Source: Spartobacteria bacterium LR76 (GTDB taxonomy: Bacteria > Verrucomicrobiota > Verrucomicrobiia > Chthoniobacterales > Terrimicrobiaceae). From it: a stretch of DNA of 64,000 nucleotides. The notes under the pieces were generated by a model that saw only the letters and a program-made list of their open reading frames with translations, was not told the DNA's origin and ran no database searches. The stretch spans positions 1 to 64,000 of the forward strand of contig QAYZ01000015.1 in the NCBI GenBank assembly GCA_003054655.1. Reading direction: 5' to 3'. The position numbers and the translations under genes are program-made. This document shows, one piece after another, positions 9,233-18,274 of this stretch (the stretch's first letter is position 1; each line of letters begins with the position of its first letter).

Positions 9233-10729
9233 ATGAAAACATCGTCCAAGCCAGGATTGTTCGCCGGACCCGGCGGCCAGAACTTCGCCTTCACCTTCGT
9301 CCTCGTCAGCTCGCTGTTCCTCCTCTGGGGATTCTGCAACGGCATGATCGACGTGATGGACAAGCACTTTCAGAACGAGCTGAAGCTGTCCCTGTCCCAA
9401 TCCGCGTGGGTACAGTTCGCGCACTATCTGGGGTATTTCCTGATGGCAATGCCTGCGGGCTGGCTGGCTTCCCGGCTGGGATACCGTGGCGGTATCGTGG
9501 TGGGATTGCTCATGGTGGCGGCGGGGGGCTTCTGGTTCATTCCCGCCACCCAAATCTCCGCCTTCTGGGCTTTCCTGCTCGGAGTCTGCCTGATCGCTGC
9601 CGGTCTGACTTTTCTCGAGACCGTGGCCAATCCCTACACCACAGTGCTCGGCCCCAAGCAATATTCGGCGACCCGTATCAATCTCGCCCAGTCTTGCAAT
9701 GGTATTGGCTGGATATTCGGCCCGCTCGCAGGCGCCGCGTTCTTTTACTCGACCAATGCCGAGGGTCAACACACCGGCGGCGAGACGCTTTGGATCCCTT
9801 ATGCCGGCGTCGCTGTTGTCGTGGTGGTCCTAGCGGTCGTGTTTCTAAAGGCTCCCATGCCGGACATCGCCTCCCAGGATGAATATCATCTCGATGACGA
9901 GGATGCGGACGCTGCTCCAGCTGCCGTGCCGAATCGCCCACTAGCCTTGGCTCTGCTGTGGGCCAATCTCCTCGTGCTCTCCGCCTCATTCGGAATGATC
10001 GTCACCGCCATTGCGATGATCTTCGATGCCGATGAGTCGCACGGTCTGCATGTGTTTCTGGGAAGTTCGATCACGGTGTTAATCATCGCCACCATCGTGT
10101 TCTTCGTACGCCGTAACGCCCTGACTTCGCACAGCATCTGGTCACACCCTCATTTTTCCGGCGCAACATTGGCGCAGTTTTTCTACGTAGCAGCCCAGTC
10201 GGGCATCTTTGCCTATTTCATCAATTACATGACCTCTGCGGCACCCATCGCAATCAGCGACAAGACCGCGTCCTCCCTCGCCTCCGTGGGCTTTCTCTGC
10301 TTCCTTGCGGGCCGCTTTTCGGGGGCCGCCATTCTGGCAAAATTCTCCGCCCACACGGTCGCCGCGTTTTACGCCCTTGCGAATATCCTCGGCTGCCTTT
10401 TGGTCGTTCTCAAATTGGGCTGGATTTCCATGATCAGCGTCTTCGCGATCTATTTCTTCATGTCGATCATGTTTCCGACCATTTTTGCGCTCGGCATTCA
10501 CGGATTGGGGGCACGCGCGAAAAGGGCCTCCTCCTATATCGTCATGGCCATCATGGGCGGCGCCATCGTGCCCAAGCTCATGGGCCATATCGGAGATCAT
10601 TACGGCATCGCCACCGGCTTTCTCGTTCCCCTCACCTGCTTCGGCTTTGTCGCCGCCTACACTCTTTTTTGGCCACGCCTGAGCGGCGCGAAGCACGTCG
10701 TTGCGCCTGTCAAGGTCGGCTCGCATTGA
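9233..10729 (+). CDS. fucP: FucP-type L-fucose:H+ symporter (MFS)
   Basis: Major facilitator of 498 aa predicted to import L-fucose or a close analogue with protons. Twelve hydrophobic helices are evident. The family-defining acidic residues seen in E. coli FucP have counterparts: Asp40 in NGMIDVMDKHF and Glu129 in TFLETVANPY; ATRINLAQSCNGIGW is a further family signature. It lies just upstream of the GH95 alpha-L-fucosidase, which supports fucose as substrate, although the family also carries other hexoses (glucose/galactose GluP types). About 60 acidic residues (DDEDAD...) sit in the central loop region between the two six-helix halves. Confidence 0.85.
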   Translation: MKTSSKPGLFAGPGGQNFAFTFVLVSSLFLLWGFCNGMIDVMDKHFQNELKLSLSQSAWVQFAHYLGYFLMAMPAGWLASRLGYRGGIVVGLLMVAAGGFWFIPATQISAFWAFLLGVCLIAAGLTFLETVANPYTTVLGPKQYSATRINLAQSCNGIGWIFGPLAGAAFFYSTNAEGQHTGGETLWIPYAGVAVVVVVLAVVFLKAPMPDIASQDEYHLDDEDADAAPAAVPNRPLALALLWANLLVLSASFGMIVTAIAMIFDADESHGLHVFLGSSITVLIIATIVFFVRRNALTSHSIWSHPHFSGATLAQFFYVAAQSGIFAYFINYMTSAAPIAISDKTASSLASVGFLCFLAGRFSGAAILAKFSAHTVAAFYALANILGCLLVVLKLGWISMISVFAIYFFMSIMFPTIFALGIHGLGARAKRASSYIVMAIMGGAIVPKLMGHIGDHYGIATGFLVPLTCFGFVAAYTLFWPRLSGAKHVVAPVKVGSH

Positions 10730-10783
10730 CTTGTCCGGTCTCCACGAATTCCCAACGATTCATTGTGCAGGCGATCAATTCAA

Positions 10784-10801
10784 GGCTCAACCGGATCAGT
10801 C
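10784..10801. promoter_or_regulatory. operator-like CCGG-centred palindrome, copy 2
   Basis: GGCTCAACCGGATCAGTC, 6 of 9 positions paired, in the 288-bp gap between the fucose symporter and GH95 genes, 216 bp before the GH95 start. Shares AACCGGATCAGT with the copy at 45898-45915. A separate GH95 promoter is possible here. Confidence 0.42.
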
Positions 10802-11017
10802 CAGGAAAACTGGAGAAACTCGATTGCTGCCGCAACTTTGAGTGTCAGGATCCCTCCCATTTCCCATCGATGTCTCGTCTCTCCCCATTCGCATTTGTGC
10901 TGGCGTCTTCACCGATAATCGGCGGTGATGCGTTTAGCGAACCGCCGCCCGGGCTTTCGGGCTCCGCTGCGAAAGGGATTCCTCCCCGCTGAATCCGCGA
11001 AGGTTATCTTCACTTCC

Positions 11018-13471
11018 ATGCCCATTCCCCGTCTCTTCTCCGTGGCTCTGCTTTTCGCTTCCCTTGTTGGACCCATGCACTCCCAGGCGACCGACATTGA
11101 TATCGCTGGCAGGCAACTGGATCCCGCCACCGCACTGTGGTATGACAAACCGGCCTCCCAATGGGTCGAAGCGCTCCCTTTGGGCAACGGCCGCCTGGGA
11201 GCGATGTTCCATGGCTCGCCAGCGAACGAGCGCATCGTGCTCAATGACATCACCGTCTGGTCTGGCGGACCGCAGCCTAACGCCAACCGGCCGGATGGAT
11301 GGAAGCATCTTCCAGAGATTCGTCAGGCCATCCGCGAAGGGCGGTACAAAGATGCCGAGGGCCTGTGCAATCGCTTCCTCACCTGCCAGGCCAATTACGA
11401 CGAGAACAAATACCAGATGCTGGCCGACCTGGAGCTGAACTTCGACCTGCCGCCGGGAACCATTGATCACTATCGCCGCTGGCTGGATCTGGAAACCGCC
11501 CAGGGTGGAGTGGAGTTCAAAATCGGCGATGTCACCTTCCGACGCGAGCTCTTCTGCAGCGCGCCTGACAAGGTGCTGGTCCAGAGGCTCACCGCCGACC
11601 GCCCGGGAGCGCTGACTTTCACCATGCGGCTCAGCCGGTCTGAGAAAGCAACCACCCAGTTCCGCCCTCCAGCGACGCTCGAGCTGACCGGCTCGACCGG
11701 ATCCAGTCTCGACTATCAGGCCAACGCCCGCGTCCTCGCCAAGGGCGGCCGCGTAAGCGGAGAAGGTGATACCATCAAGGTCGAAGGAGCCACCGAGGCG
11801 CTCATCCTCGTTTCCGCCAGCACATCCTATGCGATGGACTCTGAAAAAGGATATCGAGGAGCCGACCCTGCGGAAGCCAGCCGACAACTCGACGCCGCTG
11901 CGGCCAAGAGCTTCGACGCCCTTCAAGCCGCACACCTGGCCGAATATCAGAAGTACTTCAACCGGGTAAAACTCGACCTCGGTTCAACACCCGCCGCGGA
12001 AAAACCCACCGACGAACGTCTGCGCGCCTATGACAGCGGCAAGGACGATCCCGCGCTGGCTGCTTTGTTTTTCCAATACGGCCGCTACCTCCTCATTTCA
12101 TGCAGCCGGCCCGACAATCCCGCTCCAGCCAATCTCCAGGGGGTTTGGGCCGATGGGATGCGGACGCCATGGAACGGGGATTACACGCTCAATATCAACT
12201 TCGAGATGAACTACTGGCCCGCTGAACCCACCGGACTCAGCGAGATGCACACGCCGATGCTGCGCCACATCCAAAGCCTGGCGGAGCCCGGAGCAATCAC
12301 TGCGAAGGCGTACTTTGGCCCCGATACCGCAGGCTGGGTCTCCTCAGCCAAAAGCAATGCGTGGGGCTGGACAAGCCCGGGCGCCCGCCTGCCATGGGGC
12401 GTGTGGTTCGGCTCCAATGGCTGGCTGTGTCAGCACCTCTGGGAGCACTACGCTTTCACTCGCGATAAAGACTACCTCCGCTCCGTTTATCCGACCATGA
12501 AGGGCGCTTGTGAATTCTGGCTCTCACAACTCGTAGAGGGCCCTGATGGCCGACTCATTACGTCGCCCTCGTCGTCGCCGGAAAACACCTTCCGTACCGA
12601 TACCGGGGAAGTCGCCTCGGTGTGTGAAGGCGGAGCCATGGAAAAGGCCATCGTCTGGGACCTCCTCGACAATACCGCCCGGGCGAGCGCGGTTTTGGGC
12701 ATCGACGAGGGATTTCGCCAAAAGCTGAAGGAAACGCGAGATCGTCTCCGCCCTCCCCAGATCGGCAAGGCCGGTCAGTTAATGGAATGGGGCGGCGACT
12801 GGGACTTGAACGCGCCTGACGCAGCTCACCGCCACAATCATCTCTTTGCCTTGCATCCCGGGCATCAGATCACACCCCTCGGCACGCCGGAGCTCGCCTC
12901 CGCCGCCCGCAAGTCCATTGAGATGCGCGGCGATGGAGGCACCGGATGGAGCAAAGCCTGGAAGATCAACATCTGGGCCCGCCTGCGTGACGGAGACCGC
13001 GCCGCGAAGTTGCTCGCCGAGCAGTTGCGGCCCACTGACGAGCTCAAGGTAGTAATGAGCAAGGGAGGCACCTATCCGAATCTGTTCGATGCTCACCCGC
13101 CCTTTCAGATCGATGGAAATTTCGGGGCGACCAGTGGCATCGCCGAGATGCTCCTGCAAAGCAACCAGCCCGTCTCCGCGTCATCAAAGGCGGGGGCAGA
13201 CCAGTACTATCTTGATCTGTTGCCAGCTCTGCCGTCCCTGTGGCCGAATGGCTCGGTCACCGGTCTCCGCGCTCGCGGTGGATTCATCGTCGACTTGAGC
13301 TGGCAGGATGGACGGCTGGTCCATGCGGTGCTGCACAGTTCCACCGGAGGTCGCGGCACAGTCCGCTATTCTGAAAAACAATTCGACCTGTCGCTCCAAC
13401 CAGGGCAGTCCGTCATTCTCGACGCCTCCCTCAAGCCAGTCTCCAGCCTGCCTGCTAAACCCCGGAGCTAA
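11018..13471 (+). CDS. GH95 alpha-L-fucosidase
   Basis: Exported inverting fucosidase of 817 aa; characterised relatives remove alpha-1,2-linked fucose (some act on L-galactose). ATG 11018 is preferred over 10925 because it begins a clean signal peptide (MPIPRLFSVALLFASLVGP). Residues matching the catalytic set of Bifidobacterium AfcA are present: Asn392 and Asn394 in LNINFEMNYW, Glu522 in SSPENTF and Asp699 in QIDGNFG. Domain order is the usual N-terminal beta-sandwich, linker, (alpha/alpha)6 barrel (about 300-720) and C-terminal beta domain. Follows the fucose symporter and precedes a GH43 gene by 35 bp, suggesting an operon for fucosylated hemicellulose or pectin. Confidence 0.93.
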   Translation: MPIPRLFSVALLFASLVGPMHSQATDIDIAGRQLDPATALWYDKPASQWVEALPLGNGRLGAMFHGSPANERIVLNDITVWSGGPQPNANRPDGWKHLPEIRQAIREGRYKDAEGLCNRFLTCQANYDENKYQMLADLELNFDLPPGTIDHYRRWLDLETAQGGVEFKIGDVTFRRELFCSAPDKVLVQRLTADRPGALTFTMRLSRSEKATTQFRPPATLELTGSTGSSLDYQANARVLAKGGRVSGEGDTIKVEGATEALILVSASTSYAMDSEKGYRGADPAEASRQLDAAAAKSFDALQAAHLAEYQKYFNRVKLDLGSTPAAEKPTDERLRAYDSGKDDPALAALFFQYGRYLLISCSRPDNPAPANLQGVWADGMRTPWNGDYTLNINFEMNYWPAEPTGLSEMHTPMLRHIQSLAEPGAITAKAYFGPDTAGWVSSAKSNAWGWTSPGARLPWGVWFGSNGWLCQHLWEHYAFTRDKDYLRSVYPTMKGACEFWLSQLVEGPDGRLITSPSSSPENTFRTDTGEVASVCEGGAMEKAIVWDLLDNTARASAVLGIDEGFRQKLKETRDRLRPPQIGKAGQLMEWGGDWDLNAPDAAHRHNHLFALHPGHQITPLGTPELASAARKSIEMRGDGGTGWSKAWKINIWARLRDGDRAAKLLAEQLRPTDELKVVMSKGGTYPNLFDAHPPFQIDGNFGATSGIAEMLLQSNQPVSASSKAGADQYYLDLLPALPSLWPNGSVTGLRARGGFIVDLSWQDGRLVHAVLHSSTGGRGTVRYSEKQFDLSLQPGQSVILDASLKPVSSLPAKPRS

Positions 13472-13506
13472 GCAGAGAGCCTATCAATATCTCCGAAATT
13501 TCAGAT

Positions 13507-14895
13507 ATGATCCTTAAACAGGTAAAAATCCTCTTTTTCCTCGTCATGCTCACCGGACTTCGTCCTGCCATTGGGGAATCCTACTCCGCCCCTCACGCCG
13601 CCAACCCCATCCTCCCCGGCTACTATGCCGACCCATCAATCGTCCAATACGGGGGAAAGACTTATATCTACGCCACGCTCGATCCCTGGGGAGGCCAAAC
13701 CTTGGGCTGCTGGGAATCCCCGGATTTCCGCAACTGGACCTATCGTCCTCTTAACTGGCCAACCAAGGAAGCATGCACAAGCCCCACCTCAAAGTCGGCC
13801 GGCGTCTGGGCGCCCTCTGTGATGGAGGGGAAGGATGGAAAATTTCACATGGTCGTATCGGTGGGGAACGAAGTGTGGGCCGGCATAGCCGATCAGCCGC
13901 TCGGCCCATGGCGCGATGCCATGGGAGGCAAGCCCCTGATACCGTCAAATTTTCGTCCCGGCTTCCACATGATCGATGCGGAGTATTTCCTCGACGATGA
14001 TGGCCAGGCGTATCTGTATTGGGGCTCAGGCCTGAATTGGAAGAACGGACGTTGCTGGGCGGTGAAGCTGAAGCCTGACATGGTGACGTTTGACGGAGAG
14101 GTGCAGGACGTCACACCGACCAATTACTTCGAAGGCCCCTTCATGCTCAAACGCCACGGGCTCTACTTTCTGATGTATTCCGCAGGGAACACCATGAAGG
14201 AGGATTACCGGGTTCACTACGCGGTCGGAAAAACGCCTTTCGGTCCGTTCACCGAGGGTCCCGGAAGCCCGATTTTGATAAGTGATCCCGAGGCAAATGT
14301 CGTGAGTCCCGGGCATCACGCTGTCTTCAGCTTCGAGGGCCGAGACTATATTTTGTACCACCGTCATAGCATCCCTCGGGATGCCAAATTCATGGGACGG
14401 CAGGTGTGCGTCGATCCTATCGTTTTTACGCCCGATGGAAAAATCGAGCGAGTTTCTCCCACGCATGCCGGGCCATCAATTATTCAGGGCCGCGAGGAAT
14501 CTTTGGCAGCGATCTCGGCGGGTGCGGTCGCGTCGGCCAGCAGCGAGGAGTCACCAGCCAGAGCGGCATCTCTGGTACTCGACGGAAACTACGCCACCCG
14601 CTGGGCGCCCGCTCGCGACACAAACGGCGTCTGGCTCCAGCTGGATATTGGTGCCGAGAAACCGGTGACCCGTCAAATCATACGCCCCGAGTATGCCTGG
14701 AAACCCTATCGCTTTACCATCGAGGCGTCGTCCGATGGCAAAACCTGGAAGACGCTCGCCGATTTCCTGAAAGAACCAGCGATTGGCTCACCCATCGTCA
14801 TTGCCCAGCCTGTTACCGCCCGTTACCTGCGCCTCGTCTTCCCGGAAGATGTCCCGGGTTCCGCGATTTCGCTTTTCGAGTGGTCTGTCCAATAA
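13507..14895 (+). CDS. GH43 arabinofuranosidase/xylosidase with C-terminal F5/8-type C domain
   Basis: Secreted five-bladed beta-propeller hydrolase of 462 aa, with signal peptide over roughly residues 1-23. The GH43 triad is recognisable: base Asp42 in YYADPS, pKa-modulating Asp157 in MIDAEYFLDDDG and acid Glu209 in FEGPFM. Residues ~325-462 form a discoidin domain (ASSEESPARAASLVLDGNYATRW, LQLDIG, ARYLRLVF) likely binding polysaccharide. Starts 35 bp after GH95 and is followed after 18 bp by the next GH43-like gene. Within GH43 the substrate (arabinan, xylan or galactan side chains) cannot be fixed from sequence alone. Confidence 0.9.
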   Translation: MILKQVKILFFLVMLTGLRPAIGESYSAPHAANPILPGYYADPSIVQYGGKTYIYATLDPWGGQTLGCWESPDFRNWTYRPLNWPTKEACTSPTSKSAGVWAPSVMEGKDGKFHMVVSVGNEVWAGIADQPLGPWRDAMGGKPLIPSNFRPGFHMIDAEYFLDDDGQAYLYWGSGLNWKNGRCWAVKLKPDMVTFDGEVQDVTPTNYFEGPFMLKRHGLYFLMYSAGNTMKEDYRVHYAVGKTPFGPFTEGPGSPILISDPEANVVSPGHHAVFSFEGRDYILYHRHSIPRDAKFMGRQVCVDPIVFTPDGKIERVSPTHAGPSIIQGREESLAAISAGAVASASSEESPARAASLVLDGNYATRWAPARDTNGVWLQLDIGAEKPVTRQIIRPEYAWKPYRFTIEASSDGKTWKTLADFLKEPAIGSPIVIAQPVTARYLRLVFPEDVPGSAISLFEWSVQ

Positions 14896-14913
14896 GGCCG
14901 ATCATACAACCAA

Positions 14914-15885
14914 ATGAAAAAAGCACTCATGTCACTGCTCTCGCTCCTAGCCTTCGACGCCTTCGCGGCCGACGGAGGCTTCTTGTTTGTCACCTTCCGT
15001 GGCGAAAGCGATCCCATGGCCGAGCAGATCTATTTCGGCATCAGCCATGATGGTCGTGAATGGCGTGCCCTAAACGGCGGCAAACCTGTCCTCGTCAGCG
15101 ATGTCGGAGAAAAGGGTATGCGAGACCCCTTCCTGTTGAGATCGTCGGATGGCAAAAAATTCTACATCATTGCCACCGATCTTTCGATCAATCGGAACCG
15201 CAATTGGAAGCGCGCAGCGCAGCAGGGTAGCCGCAGCATCGTCGTCTGGGAATCGGATGATCTGGTTCATTGGGCCGGACCTCGCCTGGTCGAAGTGGCT
15301 CCGCCCGAGGCCGGCTGCACCTGGGCGCCTGAGGCCATCTACGATTCAGCGAGCCAACGCTATCTGGTGTACTGGGCTTCACCGACAAAGAGCGACAATT
15401 TCGCAAAGCATCGGATCTGGGCGGCATGGACAAACGATTTTCAGAAGTTTAGCGCCCCATTCATTTATATTGAGAAGCCAGCCTCGGTGATCGACACGGA
15501 TATCGTCCACGGGACCGATGGAAAATATTACCGATTCACGAAGGACGAAAGTGCGAAGAAAATCCTCATGGAGGCGAGCGACGCAATCGAGGGCACGTGG
15601 ACGTCGGTGCCCGGATTCTCTCTGGCCGACCTCGACGGATACGAAGGGCCTCAGTGCTACCTCGCCTCACCAGCGTCGGGCAACAAGCCTGCCTCATGGT
15701 GTCTCGTCCTCGACCGGTATAGCAAGGGGACGGGCTACCAGCCATTTGTGACCACCGATCTCGCCAGCGGCGACTTCACGCCTGGCGAGGGCTTCCGATT
15801 TCCTTTCCCGTTCCGGCATGGTTCCATCCTTCCACTTACGGAGGCGGAATATCGTCGCCTGGAGGCAGCTTTTCCGGAAAAATAA
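14914..15885 (+). CDS. GH43-like secreted beta-propeller, single-domain paralogue of the 58-60 kb gene
   Basis: 323 aa exported protein (signal peptide MKKALMSLLSLLAFDAFA). A GH43-like triad can be placed at Asp71 (MRDPF), Asp194 (VIDTDI) and Glu244 (GYEGPQ). It is strikingly similar, from GGFLFVTF to the C-terminal RHGSILPLTEAEYRRLEAAF, to the N-terminal half of the tandem protein encoded at 58227-60389. Last gene of the fucosidase operon, 18 bp after the previous GH43. Substrate is unknown; members of this GH43-like group sit in loci for arabinose- or xylose-containing glycans. Confidence 0.78.
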   Translation: MKKALMSLLSLLAFDAFAADGGFLFVTFRGESDPMAEQIYFGISHDGREWRALNGGKPVLVSDVGEKGMRDPFLLRSSDGKKFYIIATDLSINRNRNWKRAAQQGSRSIVVWESDDLVHWAGPRLVEVAPPEAGCTWAPEAIYDSASQRYLVYWASPTKSDNFAKHRIWAAWTNDFQKFSAPFIYIEKPASVIDTDIVHGTDGKYYRFTKDESAKKILMEASDAIEGTWTSVPGFSLADLDGYEGPQCYLASPASGNKPASWCLVLDRYSKGTGYQPFVTTDLASGDFTPGEGFRFPFPFRHGSILPLTEAEYRRLEAAFPEK

Positions 15886-15897
15886 AGCGTCAAAAAA

Positions 15898-15927
15898 GCA
15901 AGATCCCCCCTGGATTGCCTCTTTTAT
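15898..15927 (+). terminator. possible terminator after the GH95-GH43 operon
   Basis: An imperfect stem (GC..ATCC paired with GGAT..GC, 15898-15918, two bulges, C-rich loop) is followed by CTCTTTTATT. It begins 12 bp after the GH43-like stop codon and separates that operon from the pseudopilin cassette. The stem is weak, so this is tentative. Confidence 0.35.
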
Positions 15928-15956
15928 TCTCGTGAGCCCGATTCTGAGCTTCCCTC

Positions 15957-15974
15957 CGCTTAACCGGATCACTA
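15957..15974. promoter_or_regulatory. operator-like CCGG-centred motif, weak copy
   Basis: CGCTTAACCGGATCACTA lies 109 bp upstream of the cassette's first gene. It shares TTAACCGGATCA with the 45898 copy but pairs at only 4 of 9 positions. If real it would place the pseudopilin cassette under the same control as the enzymes. Confidence 0.28.
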
Positions 15975-16083
15975 GCCTGGACATAGCGCTTTCCCCAAAA
16001 CGCTCTTAGGCTACAGCCAAGAAAGTGCATCTACCATGTAGATACACGCTGAAGACTCCCCCAACATTCCACCAGCGAACACA

Positions 16084-16797
16084 ATGAAGACATTTCGTTC
16101 CTCGTCTCTTTCTGGACACCGCGCCGCGTTTTCGCTCATCGAGCTTCTGAGCGTGATGGCGATCATCGGTATGCTGACCGTTGCCGCAGTGCCCGCTCTG
16201 AATTCGATCAATTCGTCCGGGGGGGTAACAAAAGCCGGGTATGATATTGGCGGGTTGTTGGAACAAGCCAGGGCGTTCGCTATGGCACGGAATACGTATG
16301 TCTTTGTCGGAGTGGCAGAGGTCGATGGCGCTCAGCCCGAATCCGCTGTTCAAACCTCGGCAGGAGTGGGGCGCGTCGTGGTGGCCGCAGTTGCCTCCAA
16401 GAGCGGACGCAAGAACATGGATCCGTCAAACCTCGTTCCGGTTTCCAAAGCATTCCGATTTGATAACATTCATCTCGCAGATCAGCTCAGTACGAGCGGT
16501 AATCTGGCCCGCCCGACCGTAGACTCCAGCAACAAGGTCGGAAGCGACAGCTTCATTGCAAACACTTCTTATGCCTTCCAGTGGCCCGTGAGCGGCAATG
16601 CCAAGTACTCCTTCAAGAAGGTGATTTGCTTCAGCCCCTCCGGTGCAGCCTCGAATGACATCGCCACAGGTGATTTTGCCAGGTGGATGGAAGTCGGCCT
16701 CGTCGAAGCCCGAGGCAACAGTATTCCGGTCACACTGAATGCCGCGGCGGTTCAGCTCGACGGAGTGACTGGCTCTGTGAATATCTATCGCCCGTAA
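16084..16797 (+). CDS. Verru_Chthon cassette protein D, GspH-like pseudopilin
   Basis: 237 aa protein with a class III prepilin-type N-terminus: a short basic leader, then AFSLIELLSVMAIIGMLTV with the processed Phe16 and conserved Glu at mature position 5, followed by one hydrophobic helix. The residue before the cleavage site is Ala15 rather than the usual Gly. The rest is a small beta-rich globular domain as in GspH/FimT pseudopilins (assembled in the inner membrane, exposed to the periplasm). First of four tightly packed genes whose N-termini match, in order, GspH, GspI, GspJ and GspK. Function of the cassette is undescribed. Confidence 0.83.
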   Translation: MKTFRSSSLSGHRAAFSLIELLSVMAIIGMLTVAAVPALNSINSSGGVTKAGYDIGGLLEQARAFAMARNTYVFVGVAEVDGAQPESAVQTSAGVGRVVVAAVASKSGRKNMDPSNLVPVSKAFRFDNIHLADQLSTSGNLARPTVDSSNKVGSDSFIANTSYAFQWPVSGNAKYSFKKVICFSPSGAASNDIATGDFARWMEVGLVEARGNSIPVTLNAAAVQLDGVTGSVNIYRP

Positions 16798-16815
16798 ACT
16801 CGCTGAGGCGAGCCC

Positions 16816-17316
16816 ATGCGCGTCCCTGTGAAAACTCCCTCCCGAAAACTACCAGTTCGTAGGCGCCGGAGCGCATTCAGTCTGGTGGAAATCACGATCG
16901 CGCTCGCGATCGCAGGGTTCTGTTTATTAGCCGTGGTCGGTCTCCTGCAAACCGGACTGACCAGCGAGCGGGATACGCTGGATCGCACCGTCGGTACGGA
17001 TATCCTTTCGAGAATTTATCAGGATCTGACCGGGATGCAGCAAACCAACACTCTGTCTTCAGAGTTTAAATTCGATCCGGAATCCACCGCCGTGCAGACG
17101 ATCTGGTTTGCGGATGCCTCTACGACGAACAGTACCGCGGCCAACTCCCGCTATCGGGCTTCTGTCACGTTCAGTCCTCCCACAGGATCGAACCGCACGG
17201 CGACGCCAGCGCGTCTGCTTGTCACGTGGCCCGCGGCGGCTGATCCGGCTGGAAGCGCCCTGCCGTCGAAATATTCGGGCTCAATCGAAGTCGCCACCTC
17301 CCTGCAGCGTCGTTAG
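16816..17316 (+). CDS. Verru_Chthon cassette protein B, GspI-like pseudopilin
   Basis: 166 aa with a basic leader (RRRRSA) and a prepilin motif AFSLVEITIALAIAGFCLL; Phe21 would be the first mature residue and Glu25 the conserved Glu5, with Ala at -1 instead of Gly. The VEITIALAIAG pattern matches minor pseudopilin GspI, which forms part of the pseudopilus tip. Start ATG 16816 lies 18 bp after the first cassette gene. The globular part is short and rich in Ser/Thr. Confidence 0.8.
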   Translation: MRVPVKTPSRKLPVRRRRSAFSLVEITIALAIAGFCLLAVVGLLQTGLTSERDTLDRTVGTDILSRIYQDLTGMQQTNTLSSEFKFDPESTAVQTIWFADASTTNSTAANSRYRASVTFSPPTGSNRTATPARLLVTWPAAADPAGSALPSKYSGSIEVATSLQRR

Positions 17317-17341
17317 GAAAACGCCTCCGAACCCGATCGAG

Positions 17342-18274
17342 ATGCTCCCCTCTTCCTCCCTCCCAGCCATGAGCACGCAGGTGCACCCATCGGATCGCAC
17401 TGTCAAGGTATCCCCTGGGTTCACCCTTATCGAGCTTTTGGTCGCGGTCTCGGTGCTGGTCCTTTTGCTGCTGCTGGTGATGGAGATTGTCCAAAGCGGT
17501 ACGCTCGTCATCGGCGGCAGCCGCAAACATCTCGCAGCGGATGCCGAGGCACGGGAGATGTTCAACCGGTTTGCCATCGACCTGGCCGGGATGATCCGAC
17601 GGGCTGACATGGACGCGGTTTTCACCAACGCAGCTGGCACCAATGCGGCAATGATTTTCTACAGCGAATCCCCAGGCTTTTTCGCCTCGGGCGTGACGGC
17701 GACTAATCGCAGCCCGCTTTCCCTGATCGGTTATCGCGTGAAAGATGCGAAGCTGGAGCGTCTGGGCAAGGGCCTGGCGTGGACAGGCAATTCCGATACG
17801 CCGGTCTATCTCACCTACGCCACGAATAACCTCGCTACGAATTCGACGCCCGTTAGCGGCAGTACCATCACAGACGTGTGGGGGACTCTTTCCTCGAGCA
17901 ACGACCCCGATTATCATTTGCAGGCCGACGGGGTGTTTCGGTTTGCCTTCTGCTTCCGCAAGAAGGATGGCACGTATTCGCTCACCTTACCTACTGATCC
18001 GGTCTCCGGCGCATTTTCCACCGTGTCCTCTGTAGTATTGACGCTAGCCGTGCTCGACGACGAGTCGCGCAAGATCGTCAAGGATACGAGCAAGTTGGCA
18101 ACGGCGCTGGACAACCCCACGGAGGCCAACATGGCGGCAGGCACTCTGCCCGGCAAGATCTGGCAGGAAAACGTGGCGGACGCCCAGACTTTTGCTTCTA
18201 AAGCCGGAATCCCGGTATCCGCGGCCTCGCGGGTTCGGATTTATCAGCGTTCCTTCCCCCTTAATACGCCATGA
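17342..18274 (+). CDS. Verru_Chthon cassette protein C, GspJ-like pseudopilin
   Basis: About 310 aa. The open frame extends upstream to 17108 but that overlaps the previous gene, so I start at ATG 17342 (25 bp after its stop); ATG 17369 is equally possible. The prepilin motif is canonical: SPGFTLIELLVAVSVLVLLLL, with Gly26 before Phe27 and Glu at mature position 5. The long hydrophobic helix and the following MEIVQSG resemble GspJ. A beta-rich periplasmic domain follows. Its last four bases overlap the start of the next gene (ATGA), indicating translational coupling. Confidence 0.8.
   Translation: MLPSSSLPAMSTQVHPSDRTVKVSPGFTLIELLVAVSVLVLLLLLVMEIVQSGTLVIGGSRKHLAADAEAREMFNRFAIDLAGMIRRADMDAVFTNAAGTNAAMIFYSESPGFFASGVTATNRSPLSLIGYRVKDAKLERLGKGLAWTGNSDTPVYLTYATNNLATNSTPVSGSTITDVWGTLSSSNDPDYHLQADGVFRFAFCFRKKDGTYSLTLPTDPVSGAFSTVSSVVLTLAVLDDESRKIVKDTSKLATALDNPTEANMAAGTLPGKIWQENVADAQTFASKAGIPVSAASRVRIYQRSFPLNTP

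Noticed and set aside
17108-17341. Upstream extension of the third cassette gene
   Set aside because: It overlaps the second cassette gene out of frame, is Arg/Pro-rich and places the prepilin leader implausibly far from the N-terminus.
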